From assembly GCF_016469335.1 (NCBI RefSeq), contig NZ_CP059888.1, positions 1,364,001 to 1,428,000 of the forward strand: a stretch of 64,000 bases of DNA, in the 5' to 3' direction. Shown here one piece after another: positions 54,271 to 62,811 of the stretch (positions are counted from its first letter, which is position 1; every line of letters begins with the position of its first letter). The position numbers and the translations under genes are program-made. The DNA is from Flocculibacter collagenilyticus. Lineage in GTDB: Bacteria; Pseudomonadota; Gammaproteobacteria; Enterobacterales; Alteromonadaceae. The notes beneath the pieces are model-generated. The model was not told the DNA's origin and ran no database searches. It saw nothing but the letters and a program-made list of their open reading frames with translations.

Positions 54271-55356
54271 ATGGATATTACTGAATTGCTCGCGTTTAGC
54301 GTGCAACACAAAGCATCGGATTTACATTTATCAGCTAATGTTTCCCCTATGATCCGTGTGGACGGCGATGTTCGCCGTATCAATATACCGTCACTTGATA
54401 GTAAAGAAGTGCATGGCCTTGTTTATGATATTATGAACGATAAACAACGCAAAGAATACGAACAAAACCTAGAAGTCGACTTTTCTTTTGAAGTACCAAA
54501 TTTAGCACGTTTTCGTGTGAATGCATTTAATACAAATCGTGGCCCAGGCGCAGTGTTCCGAACCATTCCAAGCGAAGTGTTAACGCTAGACGACATTGGT
54601 GCGCCAGATATATTCAAGAGTATTTCAGATAATCCCCGCGGCTTAGTATTGGTAACCGGTCCTACGGGTTCGGGTAAATCAACTACCTTGGCGGCGATGG
54701 TTGATTATATTAATCAAAACAAACACGACCATATTCTTACCATTGAAGATCCAATAGAATTTGTACATGAAAATAAACTAAGCCTAGTTAACCAGCGTGA
54801 AGTTCATCGTGACACACATAGTTTTAGTAATGCGCTGCGTTCAGCACTTCGTGAAGATCCAGACGTTATATTAGTGGGGGAGCTACGTGACTTAGAAACA
54901 ATTCGTTTAGCCATGACCGCAGCTGAAACGGGTCACTTAGTGTTTGGCACACTGCATACCACCTCAGCGCCAAAAACAATCGACCGTATTATTGACGTAT
55001 TCCCAGGTGAAGAAAAAGCCATGATCCGCTCAATGTTGTCAGAATCGTTGCGCGCTGTAATCTCACAAACACTGGTAAAAAAAACAGGCGGAGGACGAGT
55101 GGCCGCACACGAAATTATGATTGGTGTACCTGCTATCCGTAACCTTATTCGTGAAGATAAAGTGGCGCAAATGTATTCGTCACTTCAAACTGGTGCATCT
55201 CATGGAATGCAAACCATGGATCAATGCCTACTTAATTTAGTTAACCGTGGCTTAATTAGTCAACAAGATGCACAAGCTAAAGCCCAAGATAAAAGTTTAT
55301 TTGGTGGTGGCATGGGCATGGGTGGTGGTATGGGCGGCGGTTTTGGCGGCGCCTAA
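54271..55356 (+). CDS. pilT: Type IV pilus retraction ATPase PilT
   Basis: A 361-residue hexameric ATPase of the secretion-ATPase superfamily that retracts type IV pili. It has Walker A GPTGSGKSTTLAAM, Asp box HILTIEDPIEFVH, Walker B DVILVGELRDLETIRLA, the His box TAAETGHLVFGTLHT, and the AIRNLIRE motif. The C-terminus ends in a Met/Gly-rich repeat (GGGMGMGGGMGGGFGGA) that is longer than in most PilT. It has a GGAG site upstream and is followed by pilU 55 bp later. Confidence 0.95.
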   Translation: MDITELLAFSVQHKASDLHLSANVSPMIRVDGDVRRINIPSLDSKEVHGLVYDIMNDKQRKEYEQNLEVDFSFEVPNLARFRVNAFNTNRGPGAVFRTIPSEVLTLDDIGAPDIFKSISDNPRGLVLVTGPTGSGKSTTLAAMVDYINQNKHDHILTIEDPIEFVHENKLSLVNQREVHRDTHSFSNALRSALREDPDVILVGELRDLETIRLAMTAAETGHLVFGTLHTTSAPKTIDRIIDVFPGEEKAMIRSMLSESLRAVISQTLVKKTGGGRVAAHEIMIGVPAIRNLIREDKVAQMYSSLQTGASHGMQTMDQCLLNLVNRGLISQQDAQAKAQDKSLFGGGMGMGGGMGGGFGGA

Positions 55357-55410
55357 GCTAACAAGTTAATCGTTAAGGTGTCATTCATGCCACTTTAGTG
55401 AGGAGGTAAA

Positions 55411-56538
55411 ATGAAATTTATAGATATGTTACAAAGCATGGTCGATGCTGGTGGCTCAGATTTGTTTGTAACGGTAGGTTTGCCTGTTAGTGCCAAAATT
55501 AATGGTGAATTAAGGCCATTAGATGATCTTATTCTTGATCCTGTTAGAGCGTCAGATATTGTTTTCGGTTCTATGAATGCTAAACAGCGCGCTGAATTTG
55601 AAGAGAATAAAGAATGTAATTTTGCGATTGCTAACGAAGCAGGGCGATTTCGTATTTCTGCTTTTTGGCAGCGTGATAATCCTGGCATGGTTATTCGTAG
55701 AATTGTAACCACCATTCCGGATGCAGATGACTTAGGTTTACCTTCTATTTTAAAAGAAGTGATTATGTCTAAGCGTGGCTTAGTACTATTTGTTGGTGGT
55801 ACTGGCACCGGTAAGTCAACTTCATTAGCCGCGCTATTAGGTTACCGTAATAGTAATTCTAGAGGACATATTTTAACGATTGAAGATCCTATAGAATTTG
55901 TGCATGAGCATAAAAAAAGCATTATTACTCAACGTGAAGTTGGTTTAGATACTGAATCATTTGATGCTGCTTTGAAAAGCTCTTTACGCCAAGCGCCAGA
56001 CGTGATTCTAATTGGCGAGATCCGCTCGCAAGAAATTATGGAGCATGCATTATCATTCGCTGAAACAGGCCATTTATGTGTGGCAACCTTGCACGCAAAT
56101 AATGCCAACCAAGCAATTGACCGCATCATGCATCTTGTGCCCAAAGAAAAGCACGATAAATTAAAATATGACTTAGCGTTAAATTTACGCGCTATAGTTG
56201 CTCAGCAATTGGTACAAACTAACGATGGTGTTGGTCGCGCAGCTGCAATAGAGGTCATGTTAAACTCCCCAATGATTGCTGAGTTAATCAAAAAAGGTGA
56301 AATTGGTTCTATCAAAGAAGTCATGGCTAAATCACGCGAACTGGGTATGCAAACATTCGATCAAGCATTGTTTGAGTTATATGACAAAAACAAAATCAGT
56401 TATGCAGATGCGCTACACCATGCTGACTCGCCTAATGACTTACGCTTGATGATTAAACTAAGATCTAACGAACAGGGCGGTTCAGGCTATTTGCAAGGTG
56501 TGACCATTGATGGACTAGGTGATCAAAACAAAGATTAA
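55411..56538 (+). CDS. pilU: Type IV pilus accessory retraction ATPase PilU
   Basis: A 375-residue PilT-like ATPase: Walker A GGTGTGKSTSLAALLG, Asp box HILTIEDPIEFVHEH, Walker B DVILIGEIRSQEIMEHA, His box FAETGHLCVATLHANN. The HVELML-type MLNSPMIAELI and a C-terminal extension without the PilT Gly-rich tail place it as PilU. It cooperates with PilT in retraction. A GAGGAGG site precedes the ATG by 6 bases. Confidence 0.95.
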   Translation: MKFIDMLQSMVDAGGSDLFVTVGLPVSAKINGELRPLDDLILDPVRASDIVFGSMNAKQRAEFEENKECNFAIANEAGRFRISAFWQRDNPGMVIRRIVTTIPDADDLGLPSILKEVIMSKRGLVLFVGGTGTGKSTSLAALLGYRNSNSRGHILTIEDPIEFVHEHKKSIITQREVGLDTESFDAALKSSLRQAPDVILIGEIRSQEIMEHALSFAETGHLCVATLHANNANQAIDRIMHLVPKEKHDKLKYDLALNLRAIVAQQLVQTNDGVGRAAAIEVMLNSPMIAELIKKGEIGSIKEVMAKSRELGMQTFDQALFELYDKNKISYADALHHADSPNDLRLMIKLRSNEQGGSGYLQGVTIDGLGDQNKD

Positions 56539-56704
56539 ACAGATTCTAGCTGTAGAGTTATTGCATTTTTTTTCTACTTCAATAGAATAGCGCGCTGTTT
56601 CGCCTCATGGATGAGAGTTGCCTCCAAGGAACCGAGCCGGGTTAAAGTCGTTTCATACTCATTTTCAAACAAAATGATGAGTATTAACCTGTTTGGAGTA
56701 GTAA
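56539..56704 (+). promoter_or_regulatory. Candidate structured leader before the small membrane gene
   Basis: The gap between pilU and the gene at 56705 is less AT-rich than its surroundings and has several short self-complementary pieces: CTCATGGATGAG (starting near 56605), GTTGCCTCCAAGGAAC, AACCGAGCCGGGTT, and a longer TACTCATTTT / AAAATGATGAGTA pair just before the ribosome site GGAG. It resembles no riboswitch class I can name. GGA motifs in loops would also fit CsrA-type binding. Confidence 0.3.
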
Positions 56705-56977
56705 ATGTTTGCAGATATTATTGGTATGTCGGGCACTTTTTTGGTTGTATTGGCATTCTTTTTAATCCAGTTAGACAAAGTTAGCCCAAAAGGGCTAGTT
56801 TATAACCTAATGAATCTGATAGGCGCTATCTTACTGTTAATTAGCTTATGTATTAACTTTAATTTAGCGAGCTTTGTAATTGAAATATTTTGGATAGCCG
56901 CATCTTTAGTTGGATTGTATAAGTTATACAAAAATAGAAAGCCACAAAGCGCACAAACTAAAAGTCAGGTAGCTTAG
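56705..56977 (+). CDS. Small membrane protein, CBU_0592-like
   Basis: A 90-residue protein with three hydrophobic helices (IIGMSGTFLVVLAFFLIQL, LMNLIGAILLLISLCINF, and ASFVIEIFWIAASLVGLYKLY) and a polar tail. This follows the CBU_0592-type small integral membrane family of gammaproteobacteria, which often has the KGLVYNLMNLIGA segment seen here. Function unknown. Its end overlaps the convergent gene at 56958 by 20 bp. Confidence 0.75.
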   Translation: MFADIIGMSGTFLVVLAFFLIQLDKVSPKGLVYNLMNLIGAILLLISLCINFNLASFVIEIFWIAASLVGLYKLYKNRKPQSAQTKSQVA

Positions 56978-57404
56978 TTAGCGCCCTGCGCCTTAGCATT
57001 TGCATTTTTTCAGTACCCGTTAATTCAGGTACTGAAAAAATATCCCTCGCCCAAATCGACTCATAAAAATCAATTCCGTACAGTATGCTCATGTCAATTG
57101 CACAGGCGAGATCGCTCTTATTAGTCAGTCCGTAACGAAGCGCTTGTTCACAAATTTCTTTAACCGTAGGAAGTAGTGTTGATTCTGCACCAGAAAAGTA
57201 GTCTGGAAATCGGGTTTCTGCGTACAGCATAAACTCTTGCAAGGTCTCATGACTAAAAGAAGAGTTTTTGTCATTATTTAACTTTGCTGCAAGCGGTGAG
57301 GTTAAGTGCTCCTCACTCTTCTGAGCATTTGATGTAAACACACCGTGCTCACGTAGGTTTAATTGTTCATCACTTATTTCTAGCAGTGCTTTAGCATTCA
57401 ACAT
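56958..57404 (-). CDS. Small protein beside vgrG, possible T6SS accessory
   Basis: A 148-residue soluble protein, no signal peptide. The N-terminal 45 residues are poorly conserved-looking. The C-terminal part, FPDYFSGAESTLLPTVKEICEQALRYGLTNKSDLACAIDMSILYGIDFYE, followed by FSVPELTGTEKMQMLRRRAL, resembles short helical proteins often found next to VgrG or PAAR genes. The resemblance is from memory of the pattern (a YGL, a LAC/A segment, and a G-x-DF), not from a search. It is divergent from vgrG with a 340-bp gap. A role in loading the spike or effector is a guess. Confidence 0.6.
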   Translation of the reverse strand: MLNAKALLEISDEQLNLREHGVFTSNAQKSEEHLTSPLAAKLNNDKNSSFSHETLQEFMLYAETRFPDYFSGAESTLLPTVKEICEQALRYGLTNKSDLACAIDMSILYGIDFYESIWARDIFSVPELTGTEKMQMLRRRALTKLPDF

Positions 57405-57744
57405 ATATTCGCCTAATTATTTTTATTATATGGGCTGTTAAAACGGTTGATTTTTCAGCAACAAGAATAAGCATAGAGCTTTTATAAAAAATGTAAATGC
57501 TCGAACTTATAACTTTTATGAAGGATTATCCGCATATCTATGCATCGTCACACCAACATTAATCCTTCTCTTTTTTATGATTAAATGGAATAACTAACAA
57601 TATTATTGTTTTATAGAAAAAGCATCCAGCAATACTATTAAATGAATATTTTTGTGAAATACATGTTGCAATGTAAATTAATTTCCGTAACATTCGCACC
57701 CCATATTTACTTGTCTTCAATCGTTGTTTACAGAGGTATTCCCC
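57405..57744. other. Intergenic region between divergent small gene and vgrG
   Basis: A 340-bp AT-rich stretch that must contain both promoters. No consensus promoter, repeat or small gene stood out. An ORF at 57642 on the plus strand runs into vgrG out of frame and is not coding. Confidence 0.5.
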
Positions 57745-60700
57745 ATGACAAAGGACCTGTCACGTACGCGCATTGCGTTGCATTGTTTAGATTCGCGTTT
57801 ATCGGTGATGCATGTGGCAGGCGAAGAGCAGTTAAACGGTGCATTTCGTTATTGTGTTTGGATAGAAGTCCCTCAAACGGTTGATTGTTTTTCTATATTA
57901 GGTCAAAGCGTGGTGCTGGAGTTTATTGCCCCAGACGGCCACTCCCGTATGTTAGCGGGCGCGGTGTGCGAAGTGGAAGCACGTGGCCGTTTTATGCTGT
58001 CTAATAGCAGCACCCATCACGTGCCTGTTCCCTATCGTCGTTTTGCTATTACCTTAACCTCTCGCTTAGAAGCACTCCAAGGCACCGAGCACAGTCGGGT
58101 GTTTGTTGATACCGATGTTGCTACCTTGTTAACTTGTTTAGCCAGTGAAGCGGGTTATCACCCTAGCCAAATAGAGTGGCGCTTGTCGCAATCGCTTCCC
58201 GGTTGTCCGCAGTTTGTGCAGGCCATGGAATCAAACTATCAGTTGTTTCAACGCATTGTGGCGCAATACGGCTTATTGTATTGGTTTGAAACTCAGCATC
58301 AGCAAGAAATACTGGTCATCAGTGATGGCAATTTACGTAGCCCGTATTTATCTCGTACGGCCATTGCCGTGTATTCTTCGTATGGGTTTGACCGTGCGGG
58401 ATTACAGCTTGATAAAAGCTCTGAGCATCATGGGGATGCCAATACCAATACTGGTACTAATACCAGTAGCCAAACACAAGGCCGAGCACGCCTGCCGTTT
58501 GTTGGCTTTAACAGTATCGAAGAACGATGCCGCTATACCGCCAATCGAGTGACCACCACTACGTTGTCGCACCCGCCACTGCGTCATGGCAGTCATCCTA
58601 ATAACGACACCGCGGCTGCGCGTGCTAATGCCGCTCGGGCAGGCCAAGGTAAGCACCTTGCCCATTATGAGCCAGTCGCTGAAACGGTATCAGCCGCCGC
58701 ATCATTCGCGACCCATCAAAGCCTCGCTCAACAAGCCTTAGCCACCACATTGACACTCACCGGTAATGTGCCAGATATCTTTGCCGGATGTAGCTTTACC
58801 CTTGATGACCGCTCACGCTTAAATGCCAGTGGCGATTACTTATGTATTAAGGTGTCGCACACCAGTCAACAACCTGCTGATGAATCACGCCAAGACGGCT
58901 TAAGTAAGCACAGTTGTACGGTTACCTGTATTCCCCGTAGTACGCCGTATAAATCAACCATGCCACGTCCTACTGATAAACCTATGTTATTTTCGGCGCG
59001 TGTTGAGTCACCCAGTCAGTATGCCCAATTAACCGCTCAGGGTGACTATATAACGCGGTTAGCATTTGATGATACAGCACGTGCAGTTGGCCAAGGTGGG
59101 CGACCACTCAAAAAGCTCGCCATGTATGCCTGTGCCAATCAACCACACGCCACAGGCTGGCATTTTCCTTTAGTCAACGACAGCCAAGTACTGGTTGGCT
59201 GCATGAACAACGACCCCAATCAGAGTTATATTGTCGGGTTTTGCATGAACGAAGCCCAACCCTCCGTGGTGACTTCAGCCACGCCACACCATAACCGACT
59301 GACCAGCAGTGCAGGCCATCAACTATTATTTGATGACAGCCCCACCGCCCCGCAAATTTTATTACACACCTTAGGGGTAACCCCAGAGCAAAGTGCGCAG
59401 CACATTGTGTTAAATGGCAGTACTCAACCCATGTTGGAATGGGTGAGTCGGTTTGGCAGTGTGAATTTATATGCAGGCACCGATTTATGCCTGCACGCAG
59501 AAGAGGCCGATGTACGTTATGTGGTACACGGCAATCAATGCATTGATGTTACTGGCAAGGTTAGCCAAACCACCGCCAAAGACAGTATGCATTATCAAGC
59601 CGCCACCACGTTAGACACGCACACCGGCAGCCAAACCCACACCGCCAACGCCGATATCAGCTGGTTAAGTGGTCGCAGTGTGAATGCCCATGCTAACAGC
59701 GATATTGCCATCAACACCCCCAACGGCGCTATTAACCTCAGCGTACCGCAAGGCAGCACTGTGTTACAGGTGGATGGCAATATCACCATTAAAGGCACAG
59801 GCCAAGGTGACATTCGCCTGCACAACCAAGGCGGAGAAATTAAGCTCGACAGCCAAGGCAACGTTAGCCTCATCGGTACCGATATGCTGACTTTAAACAG
59901 CCAAAGTATTGTGTTTGATGGAACTGTGGATTATCAAATTAGTGGACCAGAGATGGCCAGTGCACCGAGTACGGTGTCACCCCCTAACCTCCCTGCGATT
60001 ACAAGCTTTGATATAGATGATGATGGGCTAGCCGTGTTAGCAGATAAAAGCATTACACTAAATTACTTTTATTCCGATGGCATGCCAGTAGAAGATATTA
60101 ATTATGTGGTTACACATGCAAATCAAAAACGTTACAACGGTACATTAACCAATGGTATTGCGACCATTGAAAACGTGCCACCCGGTAACTTTGCTGTTGA
60201 ATATTCAGGGGCAAGTGATAGCGATATAGAGACACTAAGACAAGAGCTGCGCACAAATCTCAGCGCCATGGTTGAAGAAATCCGCGCTCAGGCAAAAATT
60301 CAAGAAGAAGTGTTAGAGCAGGAGAATTATTTATACCAAGGGCTTATTTATTCAGGTGCATTCTTAACAGGGCTATATGAGCAAGGCGAAACGATTGTTA
60401 CAGGGATTGCTGAGCTGGTCGAGTTAGGAGTAGATACGGTTTATGATATAGGTGCTGCAGCATGGCGGTTATTAGGTTATGTGGCACGCGGTGATGTTAA
60501 CGGCTTACGTAAAGAGTTTAATCAATTAGCAAAAAGTGCTGAGCAATCATTTGATACCCTTAGTAAGGCATTTAAAACCTTATGTATGATAGCGCAAGAT
60601 GAAGAGTCCAGAATCATCTTAACGCAATTCCCTTACGATTATTTTGATGCGCACAGCAGCGTAGAAAAAATAAAAATGGCTGGTAAGTTAGCGCTAGAAA

Positions 60701-61746
60701 TTATACTTGCCCTTGCCACCTACGGTGCAGGCGTTGCCATTTCAGCCGTTGCAAAGTCACGCTACTTTGCACATGCAGGTACAGCACTGGCAAAGTTAGC
60801 TGAGGCGATTAAGTTAAAAAGGTTAAACCGTGTAAATAACGGCAATACAGATAACGAACTTATCGATCAAAAACCGCGTGTTGATGATGAACTAGAAACA
60901 TCAACTAAGAACAAAAAGCCTGAACCGAAATCATTAAAAGAAGCAGAGTTAAGACTTAAAGCCGCCAGAGAGCGCTTAATAGCTAATGGATATGAGCCAA
61001 ACTTCACTCAAGATGAGTTAAAGCAAATGGCTGCTAAAGGTGTAACTAATAATCGATTTTTTGTTCGATTAATATTTGGTGATGTTAAAGACGTGCCAAA
61101 AGACACTCTCGGTTTCGCACGCCCAGATACAGGTCGAGCTCCCTATTGGGCAACAACATTTGAATGCATGGAAAATGCTGACTCAGATCCACACTTGCTA
61201 GCAGCTTTGTTTGGTATCGATGACTACGAGCCAGATCAAGTCTTTACCTTGGCGATTATTGATATGGAGAACATGCCCAAAGCAGCTGAACGCGAAACAT
61301 TTATTCCCACTTATGAAAATATGACGGAGTTTGGAAATCGAGAAATTGTACAAGACTTTAATACGCTTGGGATTACAGAACCAGACATTATGCAAAAGGC
61401 TATGACGCCAGAGTTGAGTCAAAAGTTTGCTGATACAGTACAAGAGTATTTAAAAACGGGGAAAAGTATTCATGATGGTGATAGATTTAAAAGATTTATA
61501 AGCAATCTTACAAGGCATGAGCGGCAAGTGTTATTAGCCAGACATAGAGTTATGAACCAGTTTGGTGCTAATACACTTTTTTCAGGTAATGGTTTAACCG
61601 AAATTGATAAAGCTTCGGTATGGGGAAAATCAATCCATCAAGAATACGGTGTAGTTGAAACATTTACCTTTGAGCGTGACCCTTTAAAAATTAACCAACT
61701 TGGTAATGCTGTGACTTTAAAAAACGCTATTCCTACTAATAAATAG
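57745..61746 (+). CDS. vgrG: Evolved VgrG: T6SS spike with C-terminal effector extension
   Basis: A 1333-residue type VI secretion spike protein. Residues 1-400 are the phage-gpD-like VgrG part (FVQAMESNYQLFQRIVAQYGLLYWFE), then the gp5 OB-fold (about 430-520, WHFPLVNDSQVLVGCMNNDPNQSYIVGF) and a beta-helical needle (about 560-735). Residues 750-820 form an Ig/carboxypeptidase-regulatory-like domain (LNYFYSDGMPVEDINYVV, GIATIENVPPGNFAVEY). About 825-1010 are helical with two strongly hydrophobic segments. A charged linker (1031-1072) precedes a terminal domain (1073-1333) of unknown type. The start is ATG 57745 with GAGG upstream. Downstream genes look like immunity genes. Confidence 0.88.
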   Translation: MTKDLSRTRIALHCLDSRLSVMHVAGEEQLNGAFRYCVWIEVPQTVDCFSILGQSVVLEFIAPDGHSRMLAGAVCEVEARGRFMLSNSSTHHVPVPYRRFAITLTSRLEALQGTEHSRVFVDTDVATLLTCLASEAGYHPSQIEWRLSQSLPGCPQFVQAMESNYQLFQRIVAQYGLLYWFETQHQQEILVISDGNLRSPYLSRTAIAVYSSYGFDRAGLQLDKSSEHHGDANTNTGTNTSSQTQGRARLPFVGFNSIEERCRYTANRVTTTTLSHPPLRHGSHPNNDTAAARANAARAGQGKHLAHYEPVAETVSAAASFATHQSLAQQALATTLTLTGNVPDIFAGCSFTLDDRSRLNASGDYLCIKVSHTSQQPADESRQDGLSKHSCTVTCIPRSTPYKSTMPRPTDKPMLFSARVESPSQYAQLTAQGDYITRLAFDDTARAVGQGGRPLKKLAMYACANQPHATGWHFPLVNDSQVLVGCMNNDPNQSYIVGFCMNEAQPSVVTSATPHHNRLTSSAGHQLLFDDSPTAPQILLHTLGVTPEQSAQHIVLNGSTQPMLEWVSRFGSVNLYAGTDLCLHAEEADVRYVVHGNQCIDVTGKVSQTTAKDSMHYQAATTLDTHTGSQTHTANADISWLSGRSVNAHANSDIAINTPNGAINLSVPQGSTVLQVDGNITIKGTGQGDIRLHNQGGEIKLDSQGNVSLIGTDMLTLNSQSIVFDGTVDYQISGPEMASAPSTVSPPNLPAITSFDIDDDGLAVLADKSITLNYFYSDGMPVEDINYVVTHANQKRYNGTLTNGIATIENVPPGNFAVEYSGASDSDIETLRQELRTNLSAMVEEIRAQAKIQEEVLEQENYLYQGLIYSGAFLTGLYEQGETIVTGIAELVELGVDTVYDIGAAAWRLLGYVARGDVNGLRKEFNQLAKSAEQSFDTLSKAFKTLCMIAQDEESRIILTQFPYDYFDAHSSVEKIKMAGKLALEIILALATYGAGVAISAVAKSRYFAHAGTALAKLAEAIKLKRLNRVNNGNTDNELIDQKPRVDDELETSTKNKKPEPKSLKEAELRLKAARERLIANGYEPNFTQDELKQMAAKGVTNNRFFVRLIFGDVKDVPKDTLGFARPDTGRAPYWATTFECMENADSDPHLLAALFGIDDYEPDQVFTLAIIDMENMPKAAERETFIPTYENMTEFGNREIVQDFNTLGITEPDIMQKAMTPELSQKFADTVQEYLKTGKSIHDGDRFKRFISNLTRHERQVLLARHRVMNQFGANTLFSGNGLTEIDKASVWGKSIHQEYGVVETFTFERDPLKINQLGNAVTLKNAIPTNK

Positions 61747-61757
61747 AGAAAACAAAT

Positions 61758-62240
61758 ATGTTAATCAACCCATTTAACTTAATGGAATCTCAAAAAATAC
61801 TATTTCACGAATCTGATAACGGCTATGAAAATAAAAATTTCTATTTGGTTCAATTTGACACGAGTTTGGCGTTTTTATATGTCTGCGATGCAGATGAATT
61901 TGGTGAAGATATTCCGGGATATCAGGTTTTTCAATTTGAATTACCCTCCAAAGCTGCATCATGGCTTGCGGATGCAATAGAAAATAAATTTTGGAAAAGT
62001 GCAGAGTTAGGTGGTTTACCTTCTGGTGTATATAGTTATGAAGAAGTCGTTGAAGGCGAAGAGATCTACATTGCCAGAGAAATGAATACTGGAGCAAGAG
62101 GCCAACATGGTTTTCGCATAGCAAACTTTAGTCGTCATAGCCTCATTTATGCAGACGAAAAATTTCAAGAGGGCTATCTTACGGACAAATTATTACTTGA
62201 TAAAAAGTTGCTCGATACGTTGAAATCAATTAAGCCATAA
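61758..62240 (+). CDS. Putative T6SS immunity protein, copy A
   Basis: A 160-residue soluble acidic protein. No named family is recognised. It carries the array motif at residues 67-125: SWLADAIENKFWKSAELGG, then LPSGVYSYEE, AREMNTGARG, and GFRIANFSRH. The same motif recurs in the gene at 62812 (very close) and in weaker form at 62253. It starts 11 bases after the vgrG stop. The position behind an evolved VgrG suggests it neutralises the VgrG C-terminal domain; this is inference. Confidence 0.75.
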   Translation: MLINPFNLMESQKILFHESDNGYENKNFYLVQFDTSLAFLYVCDADEFGEDIPGYQVFQFELPSKAASWLADAIENKFWKSAELGGLPSGVYSYEEVVEGEEIYIAREMNTGARGQHGFRIANFSRHSLIYADEKFQEGYLTDKLLLDKKLLDTLKSIKP

Positions 62241-62252
62241 CAAATAAAGATA

Positions 62253-62783
62253 ATGACTAACTTCTTAAAGCCTGTTATTGAAATAACTGATCCTGTGAAT
62301 CCTCCAAGTGGAGTTCGAGAACTAACCGTCATTGAAGATAAGCTTAATTTCCCTGAACGATTTGATGCTTTTTACGTTCAAGGGGATCACCTTTCCGTTA
62401 TTAGGTATTGGGTTTACGCTCCAAATATTGATCAGGAGAGCTTAGCTGTATTACAGTTTGATGCACCATTAAAAATTTTACCTTGGTTTATCGAAACATT
62501 TGAGTTTTTCATAGAATCACCTTCTGAAGGAGGTTTTGCAGCTGGCAAAATAGTCTCTCCAAAAGCAACTATAGCTGGTGAACAACTAACTATTGGGCGG
62601 TTAATGCACGCTGGCAATGAAAGACATGAAGGAGGCTATATTATAGACAATTACAGTAGAAAAGAGCATGGAAGAGGCAGCTTAAATCAATCTTGTGACA
62701 TTTCCGACAGCTACTTCTTCCACGGTGGTTTTTATGACACATGGAAAGAGCTTGCAGAAAAATATAAGAATGGAACACTTTAA
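62253..62783 (+). CDS. Putative T6SS immunity protein, copy B (diverged)
   Basis: A 176-residue soluble protein. Residues 65-137 align with copy A: LAVLQFDAPLKILPWFIETF, then FFIESPSEGGFAAGKIVSP, GEQLTIGRLMHAGNERHEGG and YIIDNYSRKEHG. The order of features is kept (QF, W, FxxS, GGxxxG, GE, R-M-x-G, G-[FY]-[RI]-I-x-N-[FY]-S-R), so it is a distant paralogue, while the N- and C-termini are unrelated. It starts 12 bases after copy A. Diverged copies like this may protect against other variants of the toxin (inference). Confidence 0.7.
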   Translation: MTNFLKPVIEITDPVNPPSGVRELTVIEDKLNFPERFDAFYVQGDHLSVIRYWVYAPNIDQESLAVLQFDAPLKILPWFIETFEFFIESPSEGGFAAGKIVSPKATIAGEQLTIGRLMHAGNERHEGGYIIDNYSRKEHGRGSLNQSCDISDSYFFHGGFYDTWKELAEKYKNGTL

Positions 62784-62811
62784 TAATATGAAGTTGCATA
62801 AACACTAATTC

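Noticed and set aside
57642-57884. 80-residue ORF overlapping the vgrG start
   Set aside because: It runs out of frame into conserved VgrG codons.
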